A program made the position numbers and the translations under genes. A DNA stretch of 64,000 nucleotides, taken from contig JADBWK010000063.1 of assembly GCA_020404895.1 (NCBI GenBank), positions 1 through 64,000 on the forward strand, given 5' to 3'. This document shows, piece by piece, positions 52,333-61,149 of this stretch. Numbering within the stretch: position 1 is the first letter of the stretch; the number at the start of each line of letters is the position of its first letter. The notes beneath the pieces were generated by a model. It saw only the letters and a program-made list of their open reading frames with translations. It did not search any database and was not told the origin of the DNA. Source of the stretch: Pseudanabaena sp. M085S1SP2A07QC. Lineage in GTDB: Bacteria; Cyanobacteriota; Cyanobacteriia; Pseudanabaenales; Pseudanabaenaceae.

Positions 52333-52755
52333 TTAGCTTAGCACCCAATCTCTAACCTTTTCAAGGGCTTTCCAATCTGGACGACGGCGCAATCCTTCTT
52401 CAAAATTCTCAACAATTTCTGGCTTAATATCTTTCAAAATCATTAGCCAATTTTGAGCAGCTTCAACTTGCTCTCGAACCCCTTTTTGAGATAGCTCTAA
52501 CATGGCGATCGCCAGATTAATGTGACCTTGAGGATCTTCGGGAGCAATTTTGACCGCCTTCTGTCCTGCCTTGATCGCGAGTTTGGCATTGTTGTCTAGC
52601 AAATACAACCAAGATAGACAAATCCAACCGCTAGCAACTTTGGGCTGGCGCTCACATACTTTTTCAAACACAGGAATTAATTCTGCCGCAGATTCACCCT
52701 GTTTGTAGCGCTCTAAACCTTGAGTGAATAAATCTTCTGCAATTTCTGTATTCAT
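52333..52755 (-). CDS. TPR-repeat protein
   Basis: A 140-residue protein of three to four helical TPR units (AEDLFTQGLERYKQGESAAELIPVF, ASGWICLSWLYLLDNNAKLAIKAGQKAVKIAPEDP, GHINLAIAMLELSQKG). TPRs mediate protein-protein contacts; the partner is unknown. ATG 52755 gives MNTEIAEDLF, preferred to the frame starting four codons earlier. Confidence 0.8.
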   Translation of the reverse strand: MNTEIAEDLFTQGLERYKQGESAAELIPVFEKVCERQPKVASGWICLSWLYLLDNNAKLAIKAGQKAVKIAPEDPQGHINLAIAMLELSQKGVREQVEAAQNWLMILKDIKPEIVENFEEGLRRRPDWKALEKVRDWVLS

Positions 52756-52900
52756 TGAGCGAATCAAAACTCCAAAGCCGTATTTTTTGCCTTAATGATA
52801 CTAGCATCAAATGAGAGCACAACTCATCAATTAAAAAGTCTCACTGATTTTTTGTGACGAGGCTTTGCCGCACCACAAAAAATTTAAATCCCAGAACATT

Positions 52901-53701
52901 ATGAGTCAGCGTATATCCATTATTAATGTTGGCATTGACACAACTAGTTATGTAGATACTTGCGATCGCATTGCCGCTCTCGTCCAGCAAGCAACATCTA
53001 GCTACATTGTGGCGGCGAACGTGCATGTGGTAATGACAGCTTATTGGCATCAAGACTATCGCCAAGTATTAGAAAATGCCGAGATAGTTACCCCTGATGG
53101 GATGCCGCTTGTATGGGGGCTACGATCGCTAGGGGTAAAAAACCAGCAGAGAGTTTATGGGCCAGATCTAATGCTTGCTTGGTGCGATCGCGCAGCTCAA
53201 GAAAATCTACCTATTTATCTTTTTGGCGCAACTGACGAAACGCTTAATAAATTAGAGCAGAAATTAAAATTGCGCTTTCCAGATTTAGCGATCGCGGGTA
53301 AACATGCTCCACCTTATTTCGAGCTTGAAAATCCCAACTTTGAATTGCTGTTAGCTGAAGATATCGAACTTATTTCTAAATCAGGTGCAAAAGTTGTATT
53401 TGTTGCCCTTGGTTGCCCTAAGCAAGAATTTTGGATGAGCCACGCCCAACATCGATTGGCAGCAGTGATGATCGGGGTGGGTGCTGCCTTTGACTTTCAT
53501 AGTGGTCAGGTTTCACAAGCTCCACGATGGATGATGGCGATCGGGCTTGAGTGGTTATATCGCTTTAGTCAAGAGCCAAGGCGCTTGTGGCAACGCTATT
53601 TGATAAATAATCCCTGTTTTTTAATTTTATTTGGGACACAACATTTACGGCGAATTTTTCAAAGCCCAAAAGCCAGAGGCGACGCTTCGCGTCACCTTTA
53701 A
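52901..53701 (+). CDS. WecG/TagA/CpsF-family glycosyltransferase
   Basis: A 266-residue GT26 enzyme: ANVHVVMTAYWHQDYRQVLENAEIVTPDGMPLVWG, VYGPDLMLAWCDRA, KVVFVALGCPKQEFWM and VGAAFDFHSGQVSQAPRWM are the family signatures. It transfers a sugar (often N-acetylmannosamine-type) to a lipid-linked acceptor in cell-surface polysaccharide synthesis. A polyprenyl sugar transferase gene follows. Its last residues (FQSPKARGDASRHL) are encoded by a hairpin-family repeat, so the C-terminus has probably been altered by that repeat. Confidence 0.87.
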   Translation: MSQRISIINVGIDTTSYVDTCDRIAALVQQATSSYIVAANVHVVMTAYWHQDYRQVLENAEIVTPDGMPLVWGLRSLGVKNQQRVYGPDLMLAWCDRAAQENLPIYLFGATDETLNKLEQKLKLRFPDLAIAGKHAPPYFELENPNFELLLAEDIELISKSGAKVVFVALGCPKQEFWMSHAQHRLAAVMIGVGAAFDFHSGQVSQAPRWMMAIGLEWLYRFSQEPRRLWQRYLINNPCFLILFGTQHLRRIFQSPKARGDASRHL

Positions 53702-53723
53702 CTTTTGGGCTTTGAAAAATTCG
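53651..53723. repeat. Long hairpin overlapping the glycosyltransferase 3' end
   Basis: Arms starting CGAATTTTTCAAAGCCCAAA pair with TTTGGGCTTTGAAAAATTCG around a GACGCTTCGCGTC core. It covers the last 17 codons including the stop. Confidence 0.9.
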
Positions 53724-53745
53724 TTGCGGCGCTTTGTGCCGCAAC
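53723..53745. repeat. Second hairpin, GTTGCGGC core
   Basis: A perfect inverted repeat GTTGCGGC around GCTTTGT, directly adjoining the preceding hairpin, then TTTAGGTTTTGATTG as at other family ends. Confidence 0.75.
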
Positions 53746-53874
53746 TCTTCTTTAGGTTTTGATTGGTGATAGCTATATGTCTGAACTAATTTCAAATTTG
53801 GGCAAGATAATTAGAAAGTACTGAAACAAAGCAAATCTTGTGATGCACAATCAGATTAAGCGCAAAAGAGGAAT

Positions 53875-55350
53875 ATGAGAGTGAGTAGCGATCGCAAACC
53901 AACAAAGAAACCCACCGCTCAAACCGATCAATGTGAGAAAAAATATGATATTCGAGCAGGTAACCAGATCAAACAATGGTCTATGCTTGAGTTCAATTGG
54001 TTGCGATCGCTATTCCTAATTGCTAGTGACACCTTGGGATTAGGCATAGCATGGCAAATTTCTCAAAGACTTAATCAAGACTTTTCACCCTTACCGCCAG
54101 AACTTAATTGGGGAGAATTTGCTGGATTTACTGGTTTGTTTTGGGCTTTTGCGGCAACAATAGTCACAGCCTTTGCTTATCACAATTTTTATCGCGGAGA
54201 GTCTCAATGGCGTAACTATGTGAAACAAGCTCAAGTGATTAGCAGCGTTTATATGGCATCTTTGGTGGTCAGCTATTTTTATAGTCCGGCAGTTGATGCT
54301 CCGAGATCGCTGTTTTTCCCAGCATGGATTGGCAGCATAGTAATGATTATCGGATTACGTTTGCTATTAACTTTGCTTTTTGATCAGTTCCCAATCGCCC
54401 GAATCCAAACACCAGTTTTTATCATTGCTCCTAGCGATCGCTTGTCATACCTAGCCAAAATTGTCGAAAAAAGAACTGGGCATAAAGTAGTCGGTGTACT
54501 CACTTCTTCTCTCGCTAATACCTCACACGCTATGCAATTCGTAATTAGTTCTGGGGCAAAAGAAGTGATTGCGGAAGGATTACCAGAAACTCAACTTGCC
54601 TCTCAATTATATTGGCAACTTCGCAATGCAGGAATTGGACTAAGGTTAGTTCCATCTAGCTTAATGCTACTTCATCGGCGAGGCACTCCAGAGATTTTTG
54701 CTTCAATGCCCATGATTCGGATTGAGTCATCACTGTTAGCAAATTGGGAGTATATTTTTAAGCGCTGTTTGGATTTGTTTGCAGCCTTTTTCGGGTTAAT
54801 AGTTTTATCACCAGTATTTATTGGAATTGCGATCGCGATTAAAACTAGTTCTAAAGGTAGCGTATTCTATACTCAAGATCGCATTGGTTTACAGGGGCAA
54901 TCTTTCCGTATGTGGAAGTTTCGCAGCATGTTTATGGATGCCGATCGCCGCCAATCAGAACTAGAACACCTTAACAAAAGTTCTGACGGTGTGATGTTCA
55001 AAATCGAACAAGATCCACGCATCATTCCGATCGGACATTTTTTGCGCTCTACAAGCTTGGATGAACTTCCACAACTATTCAATGTTTTGATTGGGCAAAT
55101 GAGTCTGGTTGGGCCTCGTCCACTGCCTGTAAGGGATGTGGCAAGATTCACCAGTTGGCACCATACAAGACATTTAGTTATGCCAGGGATTACAGGTTTA
55201 TGGCAAATTTCAGGGCGATCAGATTTAGATACAATTGATGATGTAGCAAAATTAGATCTGTTCTATATAGATCGCTGGTCATTAAATTTCGATTTGGAAA
55301 TTCTCATTGAGACTCTAAGGCTAGTTTTATTCGGTAAGGGTGCATATTAG
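53875..55350 (+). CDS. Polyprenyl-phosphate sugar phosphotransferase (exopolysaccharide initiation)
   Basis: A 491-residue protein. The N-terminal half has four to five membrane segments and a CoA-binding-like Rossmann part (KVVGVLTSSLANTSHAMQFV). The C-terminal bacterial sugar transferase domain includes YTQDRIGLQGQSFRMWKFRSM, DELPQLFNVLIGQMSLVGPRP and GITGLWQISGRSDL. It attaches the first sugar-1-phosphate to undecaprenyl phosphate, the starting step of capsule or exopolysaccharide. GAGG lies before the ATG. It probably works with the WecG-like enzyme upstream. Confidence 0.9.
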   Translation: MRVSSDRKPTKKPTAQTDQCEKKYDIRAGNQIKQWSMLEFNWLRSLFLIASDTLGLGIAWQISQRLNQDFSPLPPELNWGEFAGFTGLFWAFAATIVTAFAYHNFYRGESQWRNYVKQAQVISSVYMASLVVSYFYSPAVDAPRSLFFPAWIGSIVMIIGLRLLLTLLFDQFPIARIQTPVFIIAPSDRLSYLAKIVEKRTGHKVVGVLTSSLANTSHAMQFVISSGAKEVIAEGLPETQLASQLYWQLRNAGIGLRLVPSSLMLLHRRGTPEIFASMPMIRIESSLLANWEYIFKRCLDLFAAFFGLIVLSPVFIGIAIAIKTSSKGSVFYTQDRIGLQGQSFRMWKFRSMFMDADRRQSELEHLNKSSDGVMFKIEQDPRIIPIGHFLRSTSLDELPQLFNVLIGQMSLVGPRPLPVRDVARFTSWHHTRHLVMPGITGLWQISGRSDLDTIDDVAKLDLFYIDRWSLNFDLEILIETLRLVLFGKGAY

Positions 55351-55414
55351 GGTAAGGGCTGATAGGGAACACGGTTTTACAAAATCTACAGCAATTGCCG
55401 ATCAAATGAGACAC

Positions 55415-55463
55415 AAGATAAATTTTGAAAGCGTTGCTTCGCAACGCTTTCAAAATTTATCTT
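55415..55463. terminator. Perfect 23-base-arm hairpin
   Basis: Arms starting AAGATAAATTTTGAAAGCGT surround TTC, with the core GCGTTGCTTCGCAACGC of the second subfamily. It is the first of two hairpins in the 441-base gap 55351-55791, which holds no gene. Confidence 0.9.
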
Positions 55464-55580
55464 GGTTTGGGTTTAAGCGCAAAGCGTTGTAAGTGTAATC
55501 TCCCTGTCCTAGCAGCAAGATATGCATAAACTGCTTTCCACGCAATGTTGAAAAACTAGTAATTAGGCGTGGCAAAAGCT

Positions 55581-55635
55581 AAACACTAAAAAGAAAAAGC
55601 GCTTGCTGCGTGGGCGCTTTTTCTTTTCAGTGTTT
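55581..55635. repeat. Long hairpin in the same gap
   Basis: AAACACTAAAAAGAAAAAGC and its near-complement surround a GCTTGCTGCGTGGGC loop region, with a T5 run in the right arm. Confidence 0.85.
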
Positions 55636-55791
55636 CAGGTTTCTTCTTAGCTACTTACTGGTAAGCGTCATTTTTCGTCGTTTTTTCGGCAAATTTCTTT
55701 ACGTAGTGTTACAAAAGACATGATTTTTGGAACCTATCCGACTATAATTCAGTAGCATTCATCCTTAAAACTCTTTACGAAGGTAATTAAA

Positions 55792-56052
55792 ATGAGCGAA
55801 GAACAAAATTCAGGACTTGGTGGATTTGTTAGTGGCTTACAGCAAAAGGTTGGAGAAGTCGCTGAAGGGCTCAAAGAAAAGGCTGAAGGAGTTATCGGCG
55901 AAGAAAACGTCAAGAAAGTTTCTGATGTTCTAAACACAGATGTTGGTGTTATGGCTAAAGATTCTGCTGGCAAAGCAGTTGATGCACTAGAGAATCTTAC
56001 TGGTCGTGACATTGACGGTGATGGTGATATTGGTGGTAAGCCTCAAGCTTAG
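55792..56052 (+). CDS. Small CsbD/LEA-like protein with a DxDGDGDxG loop
   Basis: An 86-residue hydrophilic, Lys/Glu/Gly-rich protein with amphipathic helices (VSGLQQKVGEVAEGLKEKAEGVIG), reminiscent of CsbD-type or LEA-type stress proteins. It ends in DIDGDGDIGGKPQA, whose DxDGDGDxG resembles the calcium loop of dockerin or EF-hand motifs. GAAGG precedes the ATG by about 9 bases. The function is not known. Confidence 0.7.
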   Translation: MSEEQNSGLGGFVSGLQQKVGEVAEGLKEKAEGVIGEENVKKVSDVLNTDVGVMAKDSAGKAVDALENLTGRDIDGDGDIGGKPQA

Positions 56053-56075
56053 TAAATTATAAGTACTCACTTAAA

Positions 56076-56114
56076 AAAATATAAATCGCCCGCTGCGCGG
56101 GCGATTTATATTTT
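56076..56114. terminator. Hairpin after the small CsbD-like gene
   Basis: A perfect inverted repeat, AAAATATAAATCGCCCGC arms around TGC, ending in TTTT. Confidence 0.9.
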
Positions 56115-56131
56115 CGGGTTTTACTGTTCGG

Positions 56132-56185
56132 TTCATAATCACTAATAAAGACGGCATTTATGCCGTCTTTATTAGTGATTATGAA
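56132..56185. repeat. Perfect 26-base-arm hairpin at the pentapeptide-gene end
   Basis: TTCATAATCACTAATAAAGA and the rest of the arm pair exactly around TT. It includes the stop codon and last four codons of the pentapeptide protein. Confidence 0.9.
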
Positions 56186-57191
56186 TCGAACCATCGGGCA
56201 TAATCGTTCCAAACAGATTTGCTTCGGATAAACTAACTCCATTCAGATTTACAAGCCGTAAATTAGCTTTAACTAAATTAGTACCAATCAAAAATGCAGC
56301 ATCTAGCTTTGCTGAAACTAGTTGTGCTCCTGTTAAAATTGCCCCGTTTAAATTTGCATTACTTAAATTTGCATTACTTAAAATTGCATCACTTAAGATT
56401 GTATCTTCCAAATTACTATCACTCAGATCAGCATTGCTCAGAATTGCATTGCTCAGAACAGCATTTTTTAAATTTGCGTGCCTTAAATTAGCATTACTTA
56501 AATTGGCATTACTGAGAATTGCATCAGCTAAGTTAGCATGACTAAGATTAGCTTGATGAATAGCAGCATTAATTAAATCACATTCTTGTAAATTAGCATT
56601 ACTCAGATTCGCATTACAAAGCTTTGAGTCTGATAGATTGCTATGACTAAGATCAGCAAATTCTAGATTTGCGTTAGTTAAATCACTGCGGTGGAGATCC
56701 GCATTTGTCAGATTAACATTGCTCAAAATGGCATTGCTTAAGTTTATCTCACTTAAATTTGCATTACTCAAATCACTTTTGTCTAAGTCTGCACCACTCA
56801 AATTAGCACCATTAAAATAAGCCTTAGTAAGATCGGCTCCTTGTAAGTTTGCCATACTCAGATCGCATTTTTCTAAACAAGCTTCTCTTAGATAAGCTTT
56901 GCGCAAATAGGCTTCACTCACTTCAGCATCTTTAAGATTTACTTTATACAAATCTGCTTCTCGCAAATTTGCTTTCACGAGAGCAGAACCACTGAGATTT
57001 GCACCTAATAAATTAGCATTACTCAAATTTGTCCAACGCAAATTTACTCCACTCAAATCCGCTTCGCGGAGATTGTTACGGGTTAAGTTAGTACCACTCA
57101 AATCAGGAATAATCTCAGGATTTTCTAGTCGCCATCTATTCCAAATGACTACCCCTTGTTTCAGTATCGTAAGATGTTCCAAATTTCTCAT
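56172..57191 (-). CDS. Pentapeptide-repeat protein
   Basis: A 339-residue protein consisting of a short N-terminus (VVIWNRWRLENPEIIPDLSG) followed by about 55 tandem A(N/D)LXX pentapeptides (LSNANLLGANLSGSALVKANLREADLY...). These fold as a right-handed quadrilateral beta-helix. GGGAGAG precedes the ATG. No second domain is present. Cyanobacterial pentapeptide proteins are numerous and mostly of unknown role. Confidence 0.9.
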   Translation of the reverse strand: MRNLEHLTILKQGVVIWNRWRLENPEIIPDLSGTNLTRNNLREADLSGVNLRWTNLSNANLLGANLSGSALVKANLREADLYKVNLKDAEVSEAYLRKAYLREACLEKCDLSMANLQGADLTKAYFNGANLSGADLDKSDLSNANLSEINLSNAILSNVNLTNADLHRSDLTNANLEFADLSHSNLSDSKLCNANLSNANLQECDLINAAIHQANLSHANLADAILSNANLSNANLRHANLKNAVLSNAILSNADLSDSNLEDTILSDAILSNANLSNANLNGAILTGAQLVSAKLDAAFLIGTNLVKANLRLVNLNGVSLSEANLFGTIMPDGSIHNH

Positions 57192-57466
57192 AAGTCTCTC
57201 CCTCTTATCCCATGATCTTGTCTAGATGTAGCGGTTATTAGGAGATTATGCTCCCATTAATTATCGCTTGGCGAAACAAGAAAAAGTCAGTAATTAAGGT
57301 GTTTCCCTCATCAGTTTTATTACAACGCTTTGCGCTCAAACCATAACAAAATGAAGTTATTTGTTTACATGTATAGCAAAGTTAACGGAGTATCTTCTAA
57401 CTAGCAATAGCCATAAACCTGTTAAGAATCATGTCTTCCAATTATTCTTAAACTTCTTTAGAGTGG

Positions 57467-57604
57467 ATGCAAGAACGATCGCAAGTTTTGCAGCCCTATC
57501 TAATTACCAAGGCTGAGCGAGAAATTATTGGTAAGAGTCGCTATGCGATGAGGCTTCTTATTTTAGCGATCGCTTTGTGGATAGTTATAGTTGTTCCTAC
57601 GTAA
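57467..57604 (+). CDS. Possible 45-residue single-span membrane protein
   Basis: The frame reads MQERSQVLQPYLITKAEREI followed by a hydrophobic stretch RLLILAIALWIVIVVPT. It lies in the 465-base gap 57192-57656 and ends 5 bases before a hairpin. There is no clear ribosome-binding site, so translation is uncertain. The rest of the gap shows nothing recognisable. Confidence 0.3.
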   Translation: MQERSQVLQPYLITKAEREIIGKSRYAMRLLILAIALWIVIVVPT

Positions 57605-57609
57605 AACAC

Positions 57610-57663
57610 AACATAAAAAAGATAAGAGATGGTGCTTCGCACCATCTCTTATCTTTTTATGTT
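57610..57663. terminator. Hairpin at the glycosyltransferase stop codon
   Basis: Near-perfect arms starting AACATAAAAAAGATAAGAGA surround a GTGCTTCGCAC core. It overlaps the stop codon and the last codons of the glycosyltransferase gene on the minus strand. Confidence 0.9.
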
Positions 57664-58757
57664 GCAATCATCTGATCGTATATTTGGGCAGTTTTTTCAA
57701 GCATGATTTCGCTTGAAAAAAGTTGACGATAGCGACTATAACCATCTTTGGCAAAGCGATCGCGTAGATCTTGATCTGTAATTAGTTCGGCAAGCTTAGC
57801 CGCCAAACTGTCAGGATCGCGAGGCATCACGATAAAACCTGTTTGGCGATCGCTTACTTGTTCAGCAATACCACCCACACAAGTTCCGACTACTGGCTTT
57901 CCTTGAGACATCGCTTCTGCACAGGCAAGACTACAAGCTTCTTGAAGCGAAGGCAATACAAAAATGTCAAAGAGTTCCATCAAGTTTGGTAAGTCATCAA
58001 GATAGCCCGTGAAAATCACGCGATCGCCTATACCTAAATCTTGAGCTTCTTGTTTAAGAGAAGCTTCTAAATCACCATTACCTGCAATTACTAAACGCAG
58101 GTTTTCTCCTTGCAATTTTGCAAAAGCCTGAAGTAAATAGGTTAGCCCTTTTGCCTCATCTAGTCGGGCTGCTGTCCCAAGGATGATTTGATTGGCTGGG
58201 TCTAGTTGAAATTTCTTGGTGAGTTCTAATGATTTATCAGAATCGAGAATTGGCTCTTTGACTCCGTTGTAAATCAAATGGAGCTTTTTTTCACTTAATC
58301 CCAATTCCCATAAAAGATTATATTCAGCTCCACAAACACAAATTACGCGATCGGCAAACCAATTGCTAAACCAGCATGACATTTGATAACTAAATTTTGC
58401 ACTTAATCCGTGATAGCCATGCACAGTGAAAAGTATAGGGACTTTTTTTAATACGAAATAAACTGGTAGCATTAGTTCATGAGCACCATGAATATGGACG
58501 AGATCGATCGCTTGTTCTTTTTGGATTTCTTTAATTCCTGAAATTAGTTCTGGAAGCCCTTTGAAAAAATTGATCTCCCACTTCGTATATTCTCGCTGTG
58601 AAATTGGTAAAGCTCGAAATTTGGGTGCACCTTTGCCATCTGGAGCTAATAGCGATATTTTGTAGCGATCGCGTAGTCCTTCAATGAGGCTAAGGGCTTG
58701 CTTTTCTGTGCCACCTTGATTGAGGTAAGGCAGAATGAATAAAATGTGTTTTTTCAC
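57657..58757 (-). CDS. GT4-family glycosyltransferase
   Basis: A 366-residue GT-B fold enzyme. N-terminal HILFILPYLNQGGTEKQALSLIEGL binds the acceptor; GTAARLDEAKGLTYLLQAFAKL, VIFTGYLDDLPNLMELFDIFVLPSLQEACSLACAEAMSQGKPVVGTCVGG carries the nucleotide-sugar Glu motif. It probably adds a sugar to a surface polysaccharide or lipid. I prefer GTG 58757; the TTG at 58769 would add four residues and overlap the opposite frame. Confidence 0.87.
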   Translation of the reverse strand: MKKHILFILPYLNQGGTEKQALSLIEGLRDRYKISLLAPDGKGAPKFRALPISQREYTKWEINFFKGLPELISGIKEIQKEQAIDLVHIHGAHELMLPVYFVLKKVPILFTVHGYHGLSAKFSYQMSCWFSNWFADRVICVCGAEYNLLWELGLSEKKLHLIYNGVKEPILDSDKSLELTKKFQLDPANQIILGTAARLDEAKGLTYLLQAFAKLQGENLRLVIAGNGDLEASLKQEAQDLGIGDRVIFTGYLDDLPNLMELFDIFVLPSLQEACSLACAEAMSQGKPVVGTCVGGIAEQVSDRQTGFIVMPRDPDSLAAKLAELITDQDLRDRFAKDGYSRYRQLFSSEIMLEKTAQIYDQMIAT

Positions 58758-58858
58758 TGTATATGACAATTACTTTTTGCTATGCTGTCAGCAAATTGAG
58801 TCTAGTTATAGCAGTTATAATTGAGGCAAGTCAAAACCCCAAAGATAGAGGTGTGGCA

Positions 58859-59488
58859 ATGGTGCAAGCATTAGTTAACTGTGATCGCATGACTTTTGAA
58901 GAGTTTATCGATTGGTATCCCGAAGATGGTAGACGCTATGAGTTATATAGAGGAGCAGTTAGAGAAATTATGACCACGGGTACACATGAAGATACTAGCG
59001 GTTTTTTTGTTGCCGAGTTAAATTTTGAAATTCGGAGATGTAGCTTACCATTCTCAATTCCTAGAGCCTGTCTATTAAAACCAGAAATGGCTGAGACAGG
59101 TTTTATTCCTGATGTGGTGGTCATCGATCGGCGGGAATTGGTAAATGAACCTCTTTGGCAGAAGTCTTCAGTAATTCAAAATGGAAAGACTGTGCCTCTG
59201 GTTATTGAGGTGGTGAGTACCAATTGGCGCAATGACTATGCGGTGAAGTTGACAGAATATGAGGCAATGGGAATTGCCGAATATTGGATTGTGGACTATT
59301 TAGCTTTAGGAGCAGTGCGTCATATTGGTAAACCGAAGCAGCCAACGGTGACAGTTTGCAAATTAATCGAAGGAGAGTATCAGCTATTTCTATTTACTGC
59401 TGGTCAAAGGATTGAATCGGATATTTTCCCCGAACTAAATTTGATGACTGATACAATTTTCCAAGCTGCTATTGAGTTTGCAGGATAA
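58859..59488 (+). CDS. Uma2-family (DUF820) putative endonuclease
   Basis: A 209-residue protein: MTFEEFIDWYPEDGRRYELYRGAVREIM, GFIPDVVVIDRREL and VPLVIEVVSTNWRNDYAVKLTEYEAMGIAEYWIVDY give the PD-(D/E)XK-like pattern of the Uma2 family (Asp and the E-V-x-S segment). These genes are highly multiplied in cyanobacteria, with unproved function. ATG 58859 follows GAGG; the longer frame is rejected. Confidence 0.87.
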   Translation: MVQALVNCDRMTFEEFIDWYPEDGRRYELYRGAVREIMTTGTHEDTSGFFVAELNFEIRRCSLPFSIPRACLLKPEMAETGFIPDVVVIDRRELVNEPLWQKSSVIQNGKTVPLVIEVVSTNWRNDYAVKLTEYEAMGIAEYWIVDYLALGAVRHIGKPKQPTVTVCKLIEGEYQLFLFTAGQRIESDIFPELNLMTDTIFQAAIEFAG

Positions 59489-59509
59489 GCCTTGCTGAAG
59501 GTTTTTACG

Positions 59510-60244
59510 CTATCCCAGACTTAATGGCATTTCGAGAGAATGCTCCAACAAAAATTCCCGATCGCATAACACCTTCTTTGTCGCACCATCATAGACAATT
59601 TTACCCTCGCTCAAGACAACAGTGCGATCGCATAGCTCTAGAACTAAGTCCAAATCGTGAGTAGCAATTAATTGAGTTTCGGGCAAAGTATGCAAAAGCT
59701 GGATTAACTGACGGCGCGATCGCGGATCGAGCTGGGCAGATGGCTCATCAAATACTAAGACCTGTGGCTGCATCGCTAAAACCCCTGCGATCGCAACTCG
59801 TTTCTTTTCACCACCAGAGAGGTTGTGGGATAGGCGCTCTCGATACTTAGCGACATCTAGCCCGACTGCCACCAAAGCCTCTGCTACCCTTGTTTTTAGC
59901 TCATCTCCTCGGAGTCCTTGATTCATTAAACCAAAAGCAACATCTTCCCAAACCGTGGGCATAAATAATTGATCATCTGGGTTTTGAAACACTAGCCCGA
60001 CAAAATTCCGAATTACGGCAAAATTGCAGGGTTTGACGACCATCTCACCGACCACGATTTCGCCCTTCTGTGGCATGAGAATGCCGTTCAGATGCAAAAG
60101 TAATGTTGACTTTCCAGAACCATTGGCTCCAATGAGTCCCACCCTCTCGGTTGCAGCGATCTGGAGATTAATCCCTTTTAGCGCCTGAATACCATCAGGA
60201 TAGCAATAACTGAGGTTCTCAATAGAAATAGGATTGTGATGCAA
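59510..60244 (-). CDS. cbiO: Energy-coupling-factor cobalt/nickel importer ATPase
   Basis: A 244-residue ATPase: Walker A GANGSGKST (39-47), signature NLSGGEKKRVAIAGVLA, Walker B LVFDEPSAQLDPRSRRQ, switch His in ATHDLDLVLELC. VFQNPDDQLFMPTVWEDVAFG is the CbiO/EcfA Q-loop. It starts with TTG, 6 bases after cbiQ. It drives uptake of Co2+ or Ni2+ with CbiM/CbiQ and the small PDGLE protein. Confidence 0.92.
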   Translation of the reverse strand: MHHNPISIENLSYCYPDGIQALKGINLQIAATERVGLIGANGSGKSTLLLHLNGILMPQKGEIVVGEMVVKPCNFAVIRNFVGLVFQNPDDQLFMPTVWEDVAFGLMNQGLRGDELKTRVAEALVAVGLDVAKYRERLSHNLSGGEKKRVAIAGVLAMQPQVLVFDEPSAQLDPRSRRQLIQLLHTLPETQLIATHDLDLVLELCDRTVVLSEGKIVYDGATKKVLCDREFLLEHSLEMPLSLG

Positions 60245-60250
60245 AGCGCT

Positions 60251-61063
60251 TTAACTAATAAAAACTTGACCGACTATAATCAAAATCATAACGCAACCAA
60301 TTGCCATGCGATCGCTCCATGTGCTCGTAACTGATTCGAGCATGACAGGAGTACCTTGATAGCCACGGGCTAACATCGCCTGATAAATGCGATCGCCGCG
60401 ATCGTAGGTACGGATAAACAGAACTCCCAACATATTGCCTAGTACTTGCCTTTGCCAAGGTCGATCATGACGTTGGTAGCTGTAGAGATTTTGTGGCGCA
60501 AAATTGCGGGCAGTTGCCGCACGATGCATTGCATTAAATTCGTTAGTTAAGACTCCAATGTAGCGATACATCGAGGCGAGAATGCTAACTAACAGTGGTG
60601 GCATTTTGAGAGTAACTAGAGCTTGGAGTAATAATGGAATAGAAGTACTGAGAGTGAGAATATTTAATAGTAGTAAAGATAAAAACGCTTTGATACTCAC
60701 ACTTCCTAAAATTATTAATCCATTGGTAGTTATTTGTAACCATCCCCATTGCCAAAGTATCTGTCCACCACCACGGAAGAGAGTTCCTAATAGAATCACG
60801 CTAATAAAGGCAAACTCAATCGCCATGCGTTTGGCTAGAATACCTAAATCAACTTTACTCCAGTAGAGAATTGGCAAAACAGTAATTCCATATACTGCCC
60901 AAGTCCACCATCTGCCCATTGGAGTTAGGGCGATCGCAAATACCAGTAGAAATATGCAGATCAAGCGTGTATGTACAGCTAAGCGATTCCATAAATTGAA
61001 GCGTTCGCTCTTTGGTTGAGATAGATGATTGCTTGACTCGATGAGGTGAATATGTAATAGCAT
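60251..61063 (-). CDS. cbiQ: Energy-coupling-factor transmembrane subunit CbiQ
   Basis: This 270-residue protein has four to five N-terminal membrane segments (LICIFLLVFAIALTP...). The coupling motifs of the T-subunit follow: AATARNF and the MLARGY segment near the C-terminus contact CbiO. ATG 61063 (MLLHIHLIESSN) is chosen over the frame that begins inside the upstream hairpin. Confidence 0.9.
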   Translation of the reverse strand: MLLHIHLIESSNHLSQPKSERFNLWNRLAVHTRLICIFLLVFAIALTPMGRWWTWAVYGITVLPILYWSKVDLGILAKRMAIEFAFISVILLGTLFRGGGQILWQWGWLQITTNGLIILGSVSIKAFLSLLLLNILTLSTSIPLLLQALVTLKMPPLLVSILASMYRYIGVLTNEFNAMHRAATARNFAPQNLYSYQRHDRPWQRQVLGNMLGVLFIRTYDRGDRIYQAMLARGYQGTPVMLESVTSTWSDRMAIGCVMILIIVGQVFIS

Positions 61064-61084
61064 AGATTTAGTTTCATAACAGTA

Positions 61085-61133
61085 AGTAGCCAGATTTGGG
61101 AGCACGCTACGCGTGCTCCCAAATCTGGCTACT
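61085..61133. repeat. Perfect hairpin between cbiQ and the PDGLE gene
   Basis: AGTAGCCAGATTTGGGAGCA and its complement surround CGCTACGCG. It interrupts the metal-importer operon and may tune the subunit ratio. Confidence 0.88.
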
Positions 61134-61149
61134 TAGAGGGTTTCGGTCT

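Noticed and set aside
56172-57191. DNA-level tandem repeats resembling a CRISPR or minisatellite
   Set aside because: The 15-base periodicity comes from in-frame pentapeptide codons. Units vary, there are no constant repeats with spacers and no cas genes nearby.
57240-57350. Tiny frame of about 34 residues (MLPLIIAWRNKK...)
   Set aside because: It has no ribosome-binding site, no family and no conservation evidence. It is weaker than the 45-residue candidate at 57467.
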